Shown: positions 44,512-57,266, counted from the stretch's first letter. The stretch is 64,000 nt of DNA from Helicostylum pulchrum (GCA_025677825.1 JAIXMO010000036.1:124001-188000), one strand, 5' to 3'. The notes: generated by a model not told the origin, from the letters alone. A program made the numbers and translations.

Positions 44512-45293
44512 ATGACACTATACAAGATGAATATTGCCGAGTTTCCTACACAGGATTTAATCAAAATAGTGTCTGATTTACTCGATTCGATGCTGATCAC
44601 AAATAATCAAATACCCACTACACAAATAACCTATTTTCATTCACGAGCAGTACCCAATATTACTGTATTATCTTATTTAACAAGAATTCACAAGTTTGCT
44701 CCTTTTACCAATGAAGCACTATTATCCATGCTGATGTATTTCGATAATATAGCCAAATTAGAGAATGGCTTTACCATCAACTCTTACAACATTCACCGAT
44801 TACTGATCACTAGGTAAAGTAATTGTAATTGTGATTGTTTGTAATTACTTACTCATATATTGTATATAGCCTGGTTGTAGCGTCGAAATTTACTTCAGAT
44901 ATCTTTTACGCTAACAGTAGATACGCTAAAGTAGGCGGTATTCCTCTGCGCGAATTAAACCAACTTGAACTTGAATTTTTATTCTTAATTGATTTTCAAT
45001 TACACATCAAATTAGCAGACCTTCAAGACTACGCCGATCAATTATTATCTCACGCCATGTCATTACCCAACCCTATTACATTACAACATCATACTAGCAT
45101 CATTTCATATAACCCCCCTTCAACATCCACTAATAATAATAATAATAGACCACCCACAACACACCCTATCGTCATGCCATTAACTCCACCTTATCCTGCT
45201 ATAGAAGAAAAATCTAAAAAGATTTCATACCATCCCTATAAAAGACCTCATGCAAAGAATCGACTTGGATTAGTTTCTCCCAAGGACTTGTAA
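44512..45293 (+). CDS. Pho80-type (PCL) cyclin
   Basis: Regulatory partner of a Pho85-like CDK. Exons 44512-44813 and 44870-45293 give 241 aa. The cyclin box has FHSRAVPNITVLSYLTRIHKFAPFT, then MLMYFDNIAKL, RLLITSLVVASKFTSDIFYANSRYAKVGGI and LRELNQLELEFLFLIDFQLHI, the typical order in Pho80/Pcl cyclins. The C-terminal tail is Asn/Pro-rich and basic (HPYKRPHAKNRLGL). A second Met (44527) is also possible as the start. It is divergent from the methyltransferase over 344 bp, which holds ATTGG (44289) and CCAAT (about 44320) boxes. Confidence 0.9.
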
Positions 45294-47640
45294 ATAAAAT
45301 AATTTATGTGTAAATAAATAATGTTGCTATTAATAGAATTGTCAAATTTTTTATATCTCCATCTCTCTTTTTCCTAATTTAAAAAAGTGCTGCCTTAAAC
45401 ACACGTACACACACACACACACACATACGCAATTGTAGTTTTTATTTTATTTTCAAGTATTATTAAAAAAGGGGGAGGGGGAGATAATCCAGTACGCTAC
45501 TAGTGGGAAACTGAGGAGGAAGCGGAAAAAGGTCGAGGAGACCATTTAGAAAGAAATGCAATGTTCGTGTGAAAGAAAGAAAATCTTTCTTGACGATCCA
45601 AAGAGTACTTGTAAAAACCTTTTTTTCGCTGCAGGATCACATATTAAAACGCTATCATTAGAGTATGCAAGTAATGCTATATATTTCGCTCAAACAATAA
45701 AATAATATTATTTGATAAAAATGACTCTCCTGTTTATCTAGAATATATATAAAGCCGATATTACTCTTAAGGAGCTTTCTGTGTGTTTGTACAATCAAAA
45801 AAAGAATATTTTACTTTTTTCCCCTTCTTTTTTGATAGGACTAGCAGGATTTTCCTCCAGTGTGACTACATTAGGAGCACAAGTATTTACGTGCATCTTT
45901 TTGAAGGAGCTTATATTGATTATACTAGTATTTTTGTCTTCTTTATATCCGTAGTTACAAACAGGCAAAAGAACTTTTCTCAGGGATTTAAAATAAATGG
46001 TCTAAGAAATATTCAGCAAAAAGCTCTAACAAGGTAATGGACTCTCTTCTTATCGTCAAAACGATGACAGTAACCCTTTTTTTTTTAAAAAAAAAAGAAC
46101 GGTGCATTAAACCGTTTCCACCATTCTTTTAACAAATATAATTTAGAAGCATACTTGTTTGATTTATTTCAAGCCAGCTGTAAAATACTACTATACAACA
46201 TCTCTCTCTCTCTCTCTCTTTTTTGATAGGTACCAGACAATTTGTGGAACTACAGCTAAAAAATTTTTTAAGTTTATTGTTACAGTTTTAATTTTATCTT
46301 GTCAAACGTTTATATACGTTAGAACGTAGCAATGTTGGAAAAGTTGGGAGGGTGTATAAAGAATGGCTAGAAGCTCGTAAGTTATGAATAACAGTTATGC
46401 GTAACAAACAACAAATCAGTCAATGAATGCAGTACCAAATAGTGATAAATCACTTATTTTGAAGAACCAGGCTCGTATGACTGAATTCACTCAACATTCC
46501 TGGCATAATAAATAAGTTTCTGGGACAACAATAATAATAATAATGCCCTTTACCTTGCATTATACGCCTTCACTTGCATCACGTTTCAGTACAAATATGG
46601 CACTTGCAACAACAACCTATTTTGCCTTTGCGTCAATAATGCCTTTGGGCCGTTTATTCACGTTTTTTTTTCGGATTAAATACAATGGAAACTTTCCGGT
46701 CAACTTTTACCCGGCCTACTAGTAGTAATTTTTTTTTTTTTTTTGTATCAGAAACATAGCGATTTCTCTTTTCATTAACTACGCACCTCTTGCTGCGCTT
46801 GATAGGCATAGGCACGGCCGTTTAAGCGTTTTACACGCGTAAAAAAAAAAGACGAACAAATAACGTGTCGAAAATTAATGCGCATATTTTTTAAAATAGT
46901 AACTTTTTTTAAAAAAAAAATTTGATCTCTGTTGTGTGATGAATCACGATGTTTTCAACCTCTCAAAGTATTGGATTATAACAGAATTCCCCCGTACAAA
47001 CAAGAAAATAGAAACGGAGCAGAAAGTTCGTACGGGTAATTTTATTTGACAGCAGCTCCGAGAAAAAATAATCTTTTTTCTTCAATTAGAAATCCTTTCT
47101 TGAGAGGAAAAAAAAAGTGTGTTTTTAAAAAAAAAAGAGAGTTTTGTTGGTCGGAAAACTCGGTAAAACCACTAAAAAAAAATTAACCCCAATCAACTGT
47201 ACCACGTTTTCCCGTTTTTTTTTATATAAAAACATAAAACACGTTTTATTCAATCTCCAATTAAAAAGTTTTCTGGTGCACGGAACGAATCAAAGGTAAA
47301 AAAAAAAAAAAAATGTGTTTGAGCGAGGAGAAGAGCCTTGCCAATGAAACAAAAGTATGATAGCCATGAGATTACATCAATTAAGGGGTGGAAGGCATTT
47401 GCCGAAATTGAAAATGATATTTTAGACCAACAAGTGTTGCATATATATTTTAACGCCTGAATGCGTCAAAATAATGAATGGTGTTGTAGTTACATTTTTT
47501 AATAGTGTACTTGTTAATCAAACTTCTAATTGATTGCACTAGGACATCATAGAATTTTATTCATTTTAAAAAATTGAGAGAGAATGACAAGGTTTAAAAT
47601 AAGGAGAAAGAAGGTGTTTTTGGCTTTCGACGTTTTGTGT
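45294..47640. repeat. Gene-poor tract
   Basis: No supported gene. It contains a short (AC)n near 45411-45425, (TC)n near 46201-46219, a T10A10 block at 46077-46096 and an imperfect inverted pair CCCGTACAAAC/GTTCGTACGGG near 46989-47037. Confidence 0.6.
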
Positions 47641-48530
47641 TGATACCAACTTTTGTATCGTCTGTTAAAGGTCTTGGATATTTATGTCGGGATTGACGCT
47701 CTCTGTATCAAGTATATGTCGAACTTTTTTCAATTAATCTATCTTATTAATCAAATCCGCAATAATACAGATTGTACTAGGTACATCGAATGATAAGATT
47801 TCAGACATAATTGTGAAAGTTCCTTCAATAAAGTAGACAATAATTCTATAGCCAATTGCCTGTATCGAGATAGCCTTTTTGTTTTCTTTTCTTACAACCT
47901 GACCAAATCAGCAAACGCCAACTCAGCATTTGCTTCTACATCTTGCGGCTTCACTTCACAATATCCTAAGGTTATGCTTTCTGCTTTTTTAGGAACGCTG
48001 ACCATTACTCCGTCCGACCTCGAAATACCCGTGTTTTCATCTTGTCTGTTAAGCCAAATGAAATGCTTGTTTATAATAGGGTCGTGAAAAAGAGCGGAGA
48101 AAATGGGATCCAGAAAGTTTGTTGTTAATTCACGTTCTCCAATAGCCTCAAGTCTTTCGAAACTTGGCAATTTGTTTAAGAGATTGATGAACACTTCGAT
48201 TAACTTGCCATCATCTTCAGACGCTCTTTCAAATAACTTGTTCAACTGTATTTTGAGATCTCTTCGATTGGTTTTTTCGTTGACTTCTCTTAAAATAGTG
48301 GTCAAATCTGAATAAACTTTGTCGCCTATTTTGACGGTGTCTTTCATAATGGAAGCATTTATATTGGTAGTATGTTCTTCAGCATCGATACGTTTTAGCA
48401 ATTCTTGATCAAATTGATGGGCTTTGAACAAAATGATGTTATTACATGCACCAAGGCTTTTAAAATATTGTGTGAGGGGTTGTTTTTTGATATTTTGACA
48501 AGATACATGGTAAAAGCAAATAAACTGCAA
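47640..48530 (-). pseudogene. Decayed mobile-element-associated gene with nuclease-like (D..ExK) motif
   Basis: The minus frame 47892-48530 encodes QFDQELLKRIDAEEHT, a helical middle (LNKLFERASEDDGKLIEVFINLLNKL), RELTTNFLDPIFSALFHDP and SRSDGVMV...LGYCEVKPQD, then stops at DLVRL. After a short gap the same strand continues KKAISIQAIGYRIIVYFIEGTFTIMSEIL (about 47745-47880), expected in the intact family. The Asp and Glu-x-Lys spacing looks like a PD-(D/E)XK nuclease core. I know this family as a multicopy gene in Mucorales genomes, probably transposon-borne. This copy is interrupted; its N-terminal start is uncertain. Confidence 0.55.
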
Positions 48531-48659
48531 GATTTAATATATTTCGACAAGAATCTTGTGGAAAAAATAAAATAAATCATCTTTCTAGTTTGGTAAACAA
48601 AAAAGCAAAATCTATCACTTTCTTTTTTATTTTTTATCCCCCGAACAAATTATCTGGCG

Positions 48660-50070
48660 TAAGTGTTTCTTGAGGTGGGTGAGAGAATTTCCTGATGCGA
48701 ATCGCTGGTTGCATTGGTGGTCACAACCGAGCATCGCCACGATAATTTTCAATTGCAAGACTTTGATGAAAGAATCATTGCAATTGGATGAAACGCGAAC
48801 ATCAAACGCAATCGAATCGTACCATAGTGCGCTTTACAAGCTGATTCCGAAGAGAAAGCAGCTCGGGGACAGTATTCGTTTAATCATGCAAGTATGCCGA
48901 AGAGATGGGCGTCTTCTTCGCAACTTTGACTTGCACGGTATTGCGCCACGATATGGCGGTAAGAAAAAGATGCGTGATAGAAAAGATGCGAATGACGGTA
49001 GAGCGCCCGATTCCAATAAGACTTTGTTCGATACCAAAAAATAAAAAATAAAAAAAGAAAGCTGGAAAAGGGTGAAACAACGGAAAATCAGGACAACCTC
49101 GATACCAATTTTGTTCAGTTATTTAACGCGGAAAAGAAATTTGAAAAAAAAAGATATCAAAGAGTATGACGTATGTGACGATATCAATACATGTTTCGAT
49201 GAAGTCGATGATTTTGAAGTCGAAAATGGTGGCGACGAGGAGTTGCTTACGATTTTTGAAGATGTTGATAAAGATGCCCTAGGAATACTTTCAGGTAATT
49301 TGATAATATTTTTAACACTTACAAATATCTCAAACCAGAGTGTGCTTAGTTTTAATGTGTTATTCCATTAGGTTTTACTATTGATGTTCCTTGGGATGTA
49401 CTCGGTCCAATCGCTGATTATCCTTCTTCTTCAAGAGAGGTATACCCTTTATCCGATGATGATAACGAAGATTTGAAAGCAATCAAAGAGTCTTTAACTC
49501 TAGATACTGACGAGCTTGTACAAGAAAATTTGGTTGATAAACAGCTAGTAGCGGAAAGGCAAGTTTTGACCGTATCACAATATCTACCGCCGACTCATTG
49601 AAAAGTACAACCTTGCTCCTTCTCGTGTTAATGATAGGGGAAAAAGAGTTAGATGAAGATGAAGAGTTTAATGCAATCTTCCTTTACCGGACAGTAATCC
49701 AAGAAAAAAAACCCCGTTACCGTTCTCCAGGATGTGGGGGAGTTATAACGTCGAGAAACGTAACTGACTCTTTGGATGCGCCTCCTTTTATCTTCCTTAG
49801 TGATCCTACTGGTTTCATGAAGGTGCAAAGAACGGAGAGTAATATATATTTACCAGAAACGATCAGCAACATACACTTTACACGGTAGAGTGTATTCAAC
49901 TTCTTCTGACGGCAGTCATTTTTTTTACTGTTTGTTACAAAATAATTGACAAGACCTTCCTTATCCGTATTGACAACCTAAACGACAGCATTAGAAGCAT
50001 CACGTCCGACATGGAAAAGGCGCGAAAAATACTTAGAAAGTATCCTAAGACTGTATGCATGCTACGAAAA
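48660..50070 (+). pseudogene. Decayed MULE/KDZ-like transposase
   Basis: Fragments in several frames read in consistent order: FPDANRWLHWWSQPSIATIIFNCKTLM, TRTSNAIESYHSALYKLIP and MQVCRRDGRLLRNFDLHGIAPRYGG (48670-49044); an acidic linker (DEVDDFEVENGGDEEL; about 49130-49300); GFTIDVPWDVLGPIADYP (49372 on, after a TAG acceptor-like site); then KPRYRSPGCGGVITSRNVTDS (49598-49888) and, shifted, STSSDGSHFFYCLL. W-W-x-P...NAIES-H is typical of large eukaryotic transposases in Mucoromycota, where the last two blocks usually precede the first, so the order here may be permuted. Multiple stops and shifts indicate a dead copy. Confidence 0.5.
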
Positions 50071-51439
50071 AACCGACAACAGCTTTTTTTAGCTTCTTTC
50101 CTAACTCTCTTTCTCTCTTTCTGTTTACTTTATTTTAGTACTTTTTCTTCTTCGTTTTATTCTATTTTTATCTTTTTTATTATCCATAAACATATATATT
50201 GTTACAAATGCTTTGTACATGAGGTACCCTGTACTGCTACTAAATTATCCAACACCTCTTGCAATCGGATTTTTAAAGATAACTTTTATGTCGTACAGTA
50301 AAACCCACTTTTACCTAGATTTGAATCTTTTCTTTTGCGTGCAAAATCAGACTGTTTAGCACTTTATCGTTTGAACCTTGCTTTTTTTTTTCAAAAAAAA
50401 AACTGCTCTTCCCCCCTGTATCATGATTTACACTTGTGATGTGCTACTCAGGGTTACGTAAAAAAGAAAACGACTTTGCTAATTACCAAAAAAAGAAAAA
50501 AGTTGTATTTGTTTTTGCTTCAAAAAAAAAGAAAAAAGAAAAGAAAGCTAGTGATGGTATAATCGGTATGGCGTTTTTTTTCACTGTGTGGCGTATTTAA
50601 CGATACACACAAAAATAAATAGGTTTTCTGCACTTTATATACAGAAGAAGGAAATAAAAAAAAAAAGGAAGGGGAGACAGAAATGAAGGGGGTGATCGTT
50701 ACTCACATATCAATTTTAAGTAAGAAAAAGAGAAAGAGAAAGAGATGAATCATTTCTTATTTATTACTTTAAATAGAAGGGTTACGAATCGTTTTTGAAT
50801 ATAAAACGGTGGACAAAAACTGTATGTGTGTGTGTGTGTGTGTGCCCCGTCGGCTAAGGTTTCGGTTTAAATCAGGTACATAAAAAATAATAAAAAAACA
50901 AACATTTATGACTATTACAGTGATCACTTTTTTTAAACAAGATGATTGAATTCATTTATACGATTCATTCCGAGAAACGGTTTATAAACAATTAATATAA
51001 ACAAATAACAAAAAAAAAAAAATGGAGCTATTTTAACATGATGATGCAAAGGCACTGGATTTGCATATATATATTTAGTTTGGTGTACCTTGCTGTCTAT
51101 AATCACCAAGGGGTGAGCTGTATACACACTGATGAAAAAAAGATGTATACATTTTTTTTTATAGTGGACTTGTGAGTGCATCATGCAATAATGATAATAA
51201 AAAGTACGTCACTAGGAATGCGCGAGGGCTCTATCAAAAACTGTAGTTATTCTGTTCGGCATTGATTTCTGTACCTGATACAACAACAACAAGATATTCT
51301 TAAAAAGGTAAACACTAACAAACCTATTTTTCTTGTGTGTGCATGAGTTCGCATCTTGAAAAAAAAAAAAATACTAATAAAAAAAATAGTTTCTTTTTTT
51401 TTTTCTTTATTTTCTCTTTCTTTTTTTAGTTGTAAAAAG
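50071..51439. repeat. Intergenic with (TG)n
   Basis: (TG)10 at 50825-50844, GA-rich patches near 50725 and many homopolymers. No gene seen. Confidence 0.6.
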
Positions 51440-51907
51440 ATGTTGTTTTGGAATCATATTACAGGTTTTTTTAATAAAAGAAACAAGCAGGAAAAAGTAC
51501 CACCAACGTCATCATCACCACCACAGGTAACACCACCACCAAAAGTCCCAGAACACAGCAGTGAAAGTGAAACGCAAACCACTACGTCATCCACTGTTGA
51601 AGAAGAAATAGCACCTTCAATACCGAGGCCATTACCCGAAGTTGAATTCGAACAATCTCGCAACTTGTTACAGTTGGATTTTTTCGGGTCAACTCAAGAA
51701 AAAGAAAACGGGTGGGCTTCGTTTCCTAAATTTGACTATCTCTTGGAAGTCAATAAAAAGACACCCAGCGACAACAACAACAATACCTTAAAAAAGTCGA
51801 GAAAGTCGTCCATTACGTTGCGTCACAGGATATCTCTTTATAGACCTAGTCAGCAAAAAGCAGTAAAAAGATCTCTTTCCACACCAGACATTTACAATAG
51901 TAAATAG
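51440..51907 (+). CDS. Small Ser/Pro-rich basic protein (155 aa), unknown
   Basis: Single-exon frame starting MLFWNHITGFFNKRNKQEK. A Pro/Ser/Thr-rich acidic part is followed by LLQLDFFGS, WASFPKFDYLLEV and a basic tail with SRKSSITLRHRISLYRPS and KRSLSTPDIY. RKSS and RSLSTP are good basophilic-kinase and 14-3-3-type sites. No family recognised. Its tail resembles that of the 153-aa protein at 53815. Confidence 0.55.
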   Translation: MLFWNHITGFFNKRNKQEKVPPTSSSPPQVTPPPKVPEHSSESETQTTTSSTVEEEIAPSIPRPLPEVEFEQSRNLLQLDFFGSTQEKENGWASFPKFDYLLEVNKKTPSDNNNNTLKKSRKSSITLRHRISLYRPSQQKAVKRSLSTPDIYNSK

Positions 51908-53814
51908 ATCTAGTTTTTATATTTTTTAAAGAGATATAAACAACAACAGAGTGTAAAAGATGAAAGTGATGCTGTTTTAATGCGAATTGAAATCGCACTA
52001 CATTTATTATTCCCCCCCCCCCTTTATTTATTTATTATTTTACTATTATTACAACTATTATCACACACACACACACACACACACACACATTACCACACTT
52101 ACACTGGCGTAAAGTTTTTTTTTCTTTTTTTTAAATGCAAATAAAAAACTAATCGTCCCTATCATTATTAAAAATATTTCTCTCTGCTTGCAGAGTACTG
52201 GCTGTAACAAGCTTGTTACACCACATCTAAAGATTATTCATTTTTTTAGCTGGATCAAGATTTAGTTACATAATAAAAGCTTTTCGAAAAAGTTCGAATA
52301 CATGTGATTCAATGTACATTTACGCAATCAAAATAACACCTCTTGAAAAAAAGAAAATAAAAAACAAACCTGCACTCTAATCAATAATAATAATAAAAAA
52401 ACCCGTCAATTACATTACACGGTGATAATACCTTTTTTCTTGTAAAAAAAAAAGGCCCAGTAACTGCAATGGCATCAATTATAGTCTTTAGACTTTTAAT
52501 ATTACGTAAATCAACTAACCAAATAATTATCATGAAAAGATAAGATTGTACCACTTTCACACACCACCCAAAATCAAAACTACACACTACTGAAAAAAAA
52601 AAGGCTCATAAGTTATTAACTTGTAATTTAACCTTAAAAAAATAAAAAGGTAAGGCCATTTATAAAATATTATAAACAGCCAATGTTTTTTTAGTTGTTG
52701 TTGTTGTTGTTGCTGTTGTTGCGTGCGCGCGTGCTTGCGTGCGTGCGCATGACACGTATAGAAAAGCACACCAGGTAATCTTGTTTCACTTGCAAGTTTT
52801 ATTTTTATTTACGACGTTAAACTCGGGTGCTTTTAAATGAAGAAAAGTGCGGTTACCCTATTCTCCTAAATTTCATTTCTGGAATACACGAAATTTATGC
52901 TTGAAGCTGTTTCTACCTTTGTACGGCATTACATAACTGTAACTGTAGACCTTTTCTTCTTGCACATTTTGGAGTGCAGATTAAAACTTTTTTTTTTTTT
53001 TTTATCTCTCTTTAAGTCGGTGTACGAACAAAAAGGATAAATGGCAACAAAAAAAAAAAATTTAGAAGGTAGGGATCAAACGGAAAAAAAGGCTCGTTCT
53101 CACTCTGCAAAAAAAATAAAAATAACAATTGCAATTCAATTAAGAGTACAAAAACTCATTGGATACTATACAATGGGCCCTTCTGGTTGCTATGCAATGC
53201 GATGATTAGCTTTAATTTCAAACTGGGTGTGGGTAATCATGCCAGTCAATTAAAAGATACAATAAAAAAGAAAGCGTGCAATTGCTGAGTCTTAACTGTG
53301 TTTAATTTACTGTTGCAAAACGGGTAAAAAAAAAGCACACAGCATAAAATACCAAAAAAGAAGAACAGAATTGTGTAAATGCGCAATAATGGATTCAGAA
53401 AAACGTAAACAAACTGCAATAAATGATTATTATACTTTTTATTTTTCAATACCCGATTGCACTCCTATTTTTATTTTTAGGGATACTTTCTTTTTTTGCG
53501 TGTAAATACACACACATACACACACAGTAAATGACAGGACCAATTACAAAATAATAAACAACTTGCTAACACAATCCAACAAACAGAGAAACATTGTGAG
53601 AACGTCATTTTTTTTTGCCATGTGGCATCCTTCAAGGAGTGTGAACTTTCAGCACGTGGAATTATTCCTTTTTCTGAGTGCAAAAAAAAAAAAAAAAAAA
53701 AAAAAAGATATAAATTTATAGGGTCCCTTTTTTCTTCTCTCTCTTTTTTCTCCTTTATCATTCGATTTAATTACAGTGTAAAATACATTCATTCATACAT
53801 ACAAACAAACCCAA
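51908..53814. repeat. Intergenic with (CA)n
   Basis: (CA)14 at 52062-52089 and A/T homopolymers, including a long A-run near 53681-53706 just before the next gene. No gene seen. Confidence 0.6.
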
Positions 53815-54276
53815 ATGAATCATAGATCAATACCATCACTTTCATCATCTATATCGTCCAGTGAAAACAATACACCTAGAACCTCATCTTCATCTTGTTC
53901 TACAACAAACAATTACTACTTGTATCAAAACTTTAATGCATCGACAATGCGTTCAACAACACCAACTAAATTAACGCATACCAGTTCATTAAAAGTAAAC
54001 AACAGCACAAACGTACAAGAAGCACAATGTAAAAGATACTCTGAACCACTGGTACCAGTCAAACGCTGGGATGACTCTCAATTAGAAATGGAGCTAGCTG
54101 AAGATGACCTCATTATGGATAAGAAGAAGAACAAGGTACGACGCAATTCATCACTCCGATTTAAACAATCTTATATAATCGATAAATTTCGTCAGCATCA
54201 TCGACAAGAAGAAACAAAAAAAAAGACTGTAAAATTCACAAGACCATTTAAAAAGCTGTATGATTGGTTATTTTAA
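53815..54276 (+). CDS. Small Ser-rich basic protein (153 aa), unknown
   Basis: Single-exon frame: Ser/Thr/Asn-rich N-terminal half (MNHRSIPSLSSSISSSEN..), then CKRYSEPLVPVKRWDDSQLEMELAEDDLIMDK, a phospho-site-like VRRNSSLRFKQSYIIDKFRQ, and a basic-aromatic C-terminus TRPFKKLYDWLF. No recognised domain. It resembles the 155-aa protein at 51440 in size, composition and the R-[KR]-x-S-S element. It converges on PIN4 with 60 bp between stops. Confidence 0.6.
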   Translation: MNHRSIPSLSSSISSSENNTPRTSSSSCSTTNNYYLYQNFNASTMRSTTPTKLTHTSSLKVNNSTNVQEAQCKRYSEPLVPVKRWDDSQLEMELAEDDLIMDKKKNKVRRNSSLRFKQSYIIDKFRQHHRQEETKKKTVKFTRPFKKLYDWLF

Positions 54277-54336
54277 ACTTTTTTTTTTTTTTTTGTGTAT
54301 ATATACCCTTTTATTATTTTGTACATATTAAATAAA

Positions 54337-55018
54337 TTATTTACGGTCTTCTACCATAATAAGATGATAACCAAACTTTGATTTTACGGGTGGATCTGTG
54401 AAAATAGGTTTATCGCAAGTACTAGGTTGTAATGCAAACGCTATATACAAATTATATTTTAACATTTTGTTGTTCCTTGTACACTTAGAATTGTTTATTC
54501 ACGTACCTGCATCTTGGAATACACCGATCATACCTGCTCGAGTCATCCAACCAAGCGAACCTAATTTATTGTTACTTTATTGTTCTTCTTCTTTTTCTTT
54601 ATATTTTACCTCCAAACTTGGCTTTATCCTCACTGTACAATTCAGCTACTTTATCAAATCTCATATTTTCTTCTTTAATTTTAGTTAAAGCCTCCATAAT
54701 CTAAGAAAAATTAGAAAAACAAAAAAAAAAATCATGCATCTTTTTTTTTTTTTTGTCTTACTTTAGAGTGTTTTTCACACAGAATATGTCTGAGCTGTAA
54801 CGTAACGAATTTAAATTTTCTGTCTACTTTTTGCTGCAGTTATTTATTTATTACTACCTTGACACTAGTTGCTGGTTTTAACTTTCCTTCATCTTTTTTA
54901 ACTTCCTTGTCTATTATACAATAAGCATATAACTTTTTTTTTTACGCGTCTGTATCTAATTTTTTTTATTACCTCCACCACCTTTTCCTTTACCAGCAGC
55001 TTGTTTTCCCTTTGCCAT
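54337..55018 (-). CDS. PIN4: Parvulin-type prolyl isomerase PIN4/Par14
   Basis: Peptidyl-prolyl cis-trans isomerase linked to ribosome biogenesis in other eukaryotes. Six exons (minus): 54973-55018, 54858-54910, 54762-54794, 54610-54700, 54507-54560 and 54337-54440, giving 126 aa, the usual length. The basic Gly-rich N-terminus [15 protein letters not shown] precedes the rotamase core: [44 protein letters not shown] and the C-terminal [16 protein letters not shown]. It is divergent (216 bp) from NSA1, another ribosome-assembly gene. Confidence 0.93.
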
Positions 55019-55234
55019 TGTTGTAACTTGCAAAAAAAAAGAGAGAGATGAGGAAAACAAAATAAAAAAAAGAAGCCTAGGGGGGAGGAGGTTTATGCCG
55101 CAGAAAAAAAAAGTGGCGTTAATGTGACGTTTTTTCATTCAACGGATTTAAAACCATCAAGTTTTAAAAGGAAAAAAAAGCATTTTTTTTCTTTCTGTTT
55201 TATTTTGTTGTAACAACTCATTTTAACAAATAGC

Positions 55235-56716
55235 ATGAAGTACTTTACTGGTGACGAAAGTGGTTTAATTAAATGTAAAGAGGCCCTCTTTTTTTTTTTT
55301 AAAAAAAAAATAGTGTTACAAAAAGGTATTGACTATTTCTTGTTGTTTTATAGGGATCTCATTCCCTCCCAAGGTAGTAGAGGATAAACGTCGTAAACGT
55401 GTAAAGACAGAAGAAGAGACCGCAGCCGAGAAAAAGAAACCAGCACTTGAACCTTTAATGGGTTCATTTGGTAAAGTAGATAAAGAAGAAGAGGTTCAAA
55501 AATTATCGTGGGCTACACTCGACAGCGAAAAACTTGTAAAGTTAATAAATATAAAAAAAAAGGGAAAAATTGCAGAGTGGGATACTAACACAAAACAACA
55601 ACACTAGTTACTTGTTGCGCGTAAAAGTGGCAAGATTCAATTCATGTCTCCCGAGAACGGTCAAATCATTAAAGAATTCACCAACAAGTACGTTGGACCT
55701 AAAGAAGATCAAGGCAGATTTATTGGTTTATTTATCCACGACAAGTAAGCATAAAAGAAAATAAAAAAATTATGCTAACTGTAATTAAACTAACCAAAAC
55801 AATAAAAAGTCACCTTTGTGCTTGTACATCTACTGGCGACCTTTCATATACACCTTTAGACAGTAAAAAGACCGAGACCGTTACAATCACCAACCTTGGA
55901 CCTGACCTTGAAATTATGCGTGGTCACCCCACACAAACACATATCTTTGCTATTGGCGGTAAAGAACGAGATTTATGCATTTACGATATCAAGGCGATTG
56001 TGCAATCCAAAGAGGAGCAAGACACACTTGACGCAGCAGGACCCAACAAGAACACATCACTCCATAAAAAGAAATCAAATAAATCTGTCGGTTTACTCTT
56101 TCAAGCAAAGAACGTACCCAACGATTTCTTGGATTTACAACAACCTATCTGGATTCACGACCTTCAATTCATGAACGCTGAAGCCACCAAAGTCGCTGTC
56201 GCTACACACTATCATCAATTCCGTTTATATGAGACCAAGGCCTCGCGCAGACCTACTGTCAATGTAGAGATCGGTAAGCACCCCATCAAGGTGTTATCCC
56301 TTGGCTCTGATTTTGATCACGTCTTGTTTGCTGATACCATGAGTGTTGTCGGCATGATTGATATTCACACCGGTAAAAGATCATCTCAGTTTAAGGGATT
56401 CAGTGGTGCTGCTACTGATTTGCTGATGGTACCTACACCTAAATTCGATGATGACAATGGAGAGGAACGCGTGAATCGTGTAGTCGCTAGTACGTCGCTT
56501 GATAGATTTATGAGAGTGCATGAAAATAGTACAGTCTATCGTAATATTGAAAACAAGGCCTACTTGAAGCAACGTTTGACCTGTGTTGTTGTTGATGAGG
56601 AGTTCCAGTACCCTGTCCCCAAGGTAAAGACTGCTCAAGAACAAGAGGAAGAGGAGGAAGAAGCTTTATGGAAGTCTATGGATGTAACGGACGACCGTAA
56701 GAGAAAGCACGCTTAA
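55235..56716 (+). CDS. NSA1: Ribosome biogenesis WD-repeat protein NSA1/WDR74
   Basis: Nucleolar 60S pre-ribosome assembly factor. Exons 55235-55274, 55354-55535, 55608-55744 and 55810-56716 give 421 aa. Seen: the start MKYFTGDESGLIK, the lysine-rich insert, LSWATLDSEKLLLVARKSGKIQF, IMRGHPTQTHIFAIGGKERDLCIYDI, FQAKNVPNDFLDLQQPIWIHDLQFM, HYHQFRLYETKASRRP, IGKHPIKVL, LFADTMSVVGMIDIHTGK, VASTSLDRFMRVHE and YLKQRLTCVV, the WDR74/Nsa1 blades in order, ending in an acidic then basic tail (DDRKRKHA). Confidence 0.93.
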
Positions 56717-57266
56717 AAATACATATATAAACACATTACAAAATAGATTTTAAAAATAAAATAAAAAAAACACATGTAAAAAAATAAAGGTACTGTCTTT
56801 CTTTTTTCCCCGTATAAAACATTATGAGTCAAAAATAGGTTAGTGATTTACGTCCTGTAATGCAATTCTGCAAAAACGTCAAAAATATGGGGGAGTACCT
56901 TTTTTTGCATTAATGCCTACTCCGACCGTCACTTTTTTTTTTTTTTTTTTTTTTTCAGCTTTCGTACTGCTCACACTTTTAAACAGTGAAAAAAAACCAA
57001 TGAACTATTTCAAGCAAAAAAAAAACCTACAAACAAACCAAAAGGGAATCATCTAGCAATAGAACAGTGCACATAAAAGAATTTTCCTTTTTAAAATATT
57101 TTCACTTTCAGTTAGGGGCCCCTCTTTGATTGTGACACGCGATTGGTCAAGCATAAAAATAAGGCTTATTAGCCCTAAATTTTTTTTTTCTTTATAAATT
57201 CAAATTTTTCTAAAACCCTTGCTATCTTTTTTTTTTCCTTTATTTTCTTCTACTAAAACCAAAAAG
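56717..57266. promoter_or_regulatory. NSA1 3' flank and DEAD-box gene promoter
   Basis: Contains a T-run near 56934-56955 and an ATTGG (reverse CCAAT) box at 57142-57146, about 120 bp before the DEAD-box ATG. No other gene seen. Confidence 0.4.

Noticed and set aside
45783..46037. 84-codon plus-strand frame
   Set aside because: Aromatic-rich translation of AT-rich DNA with no coherent continuation.
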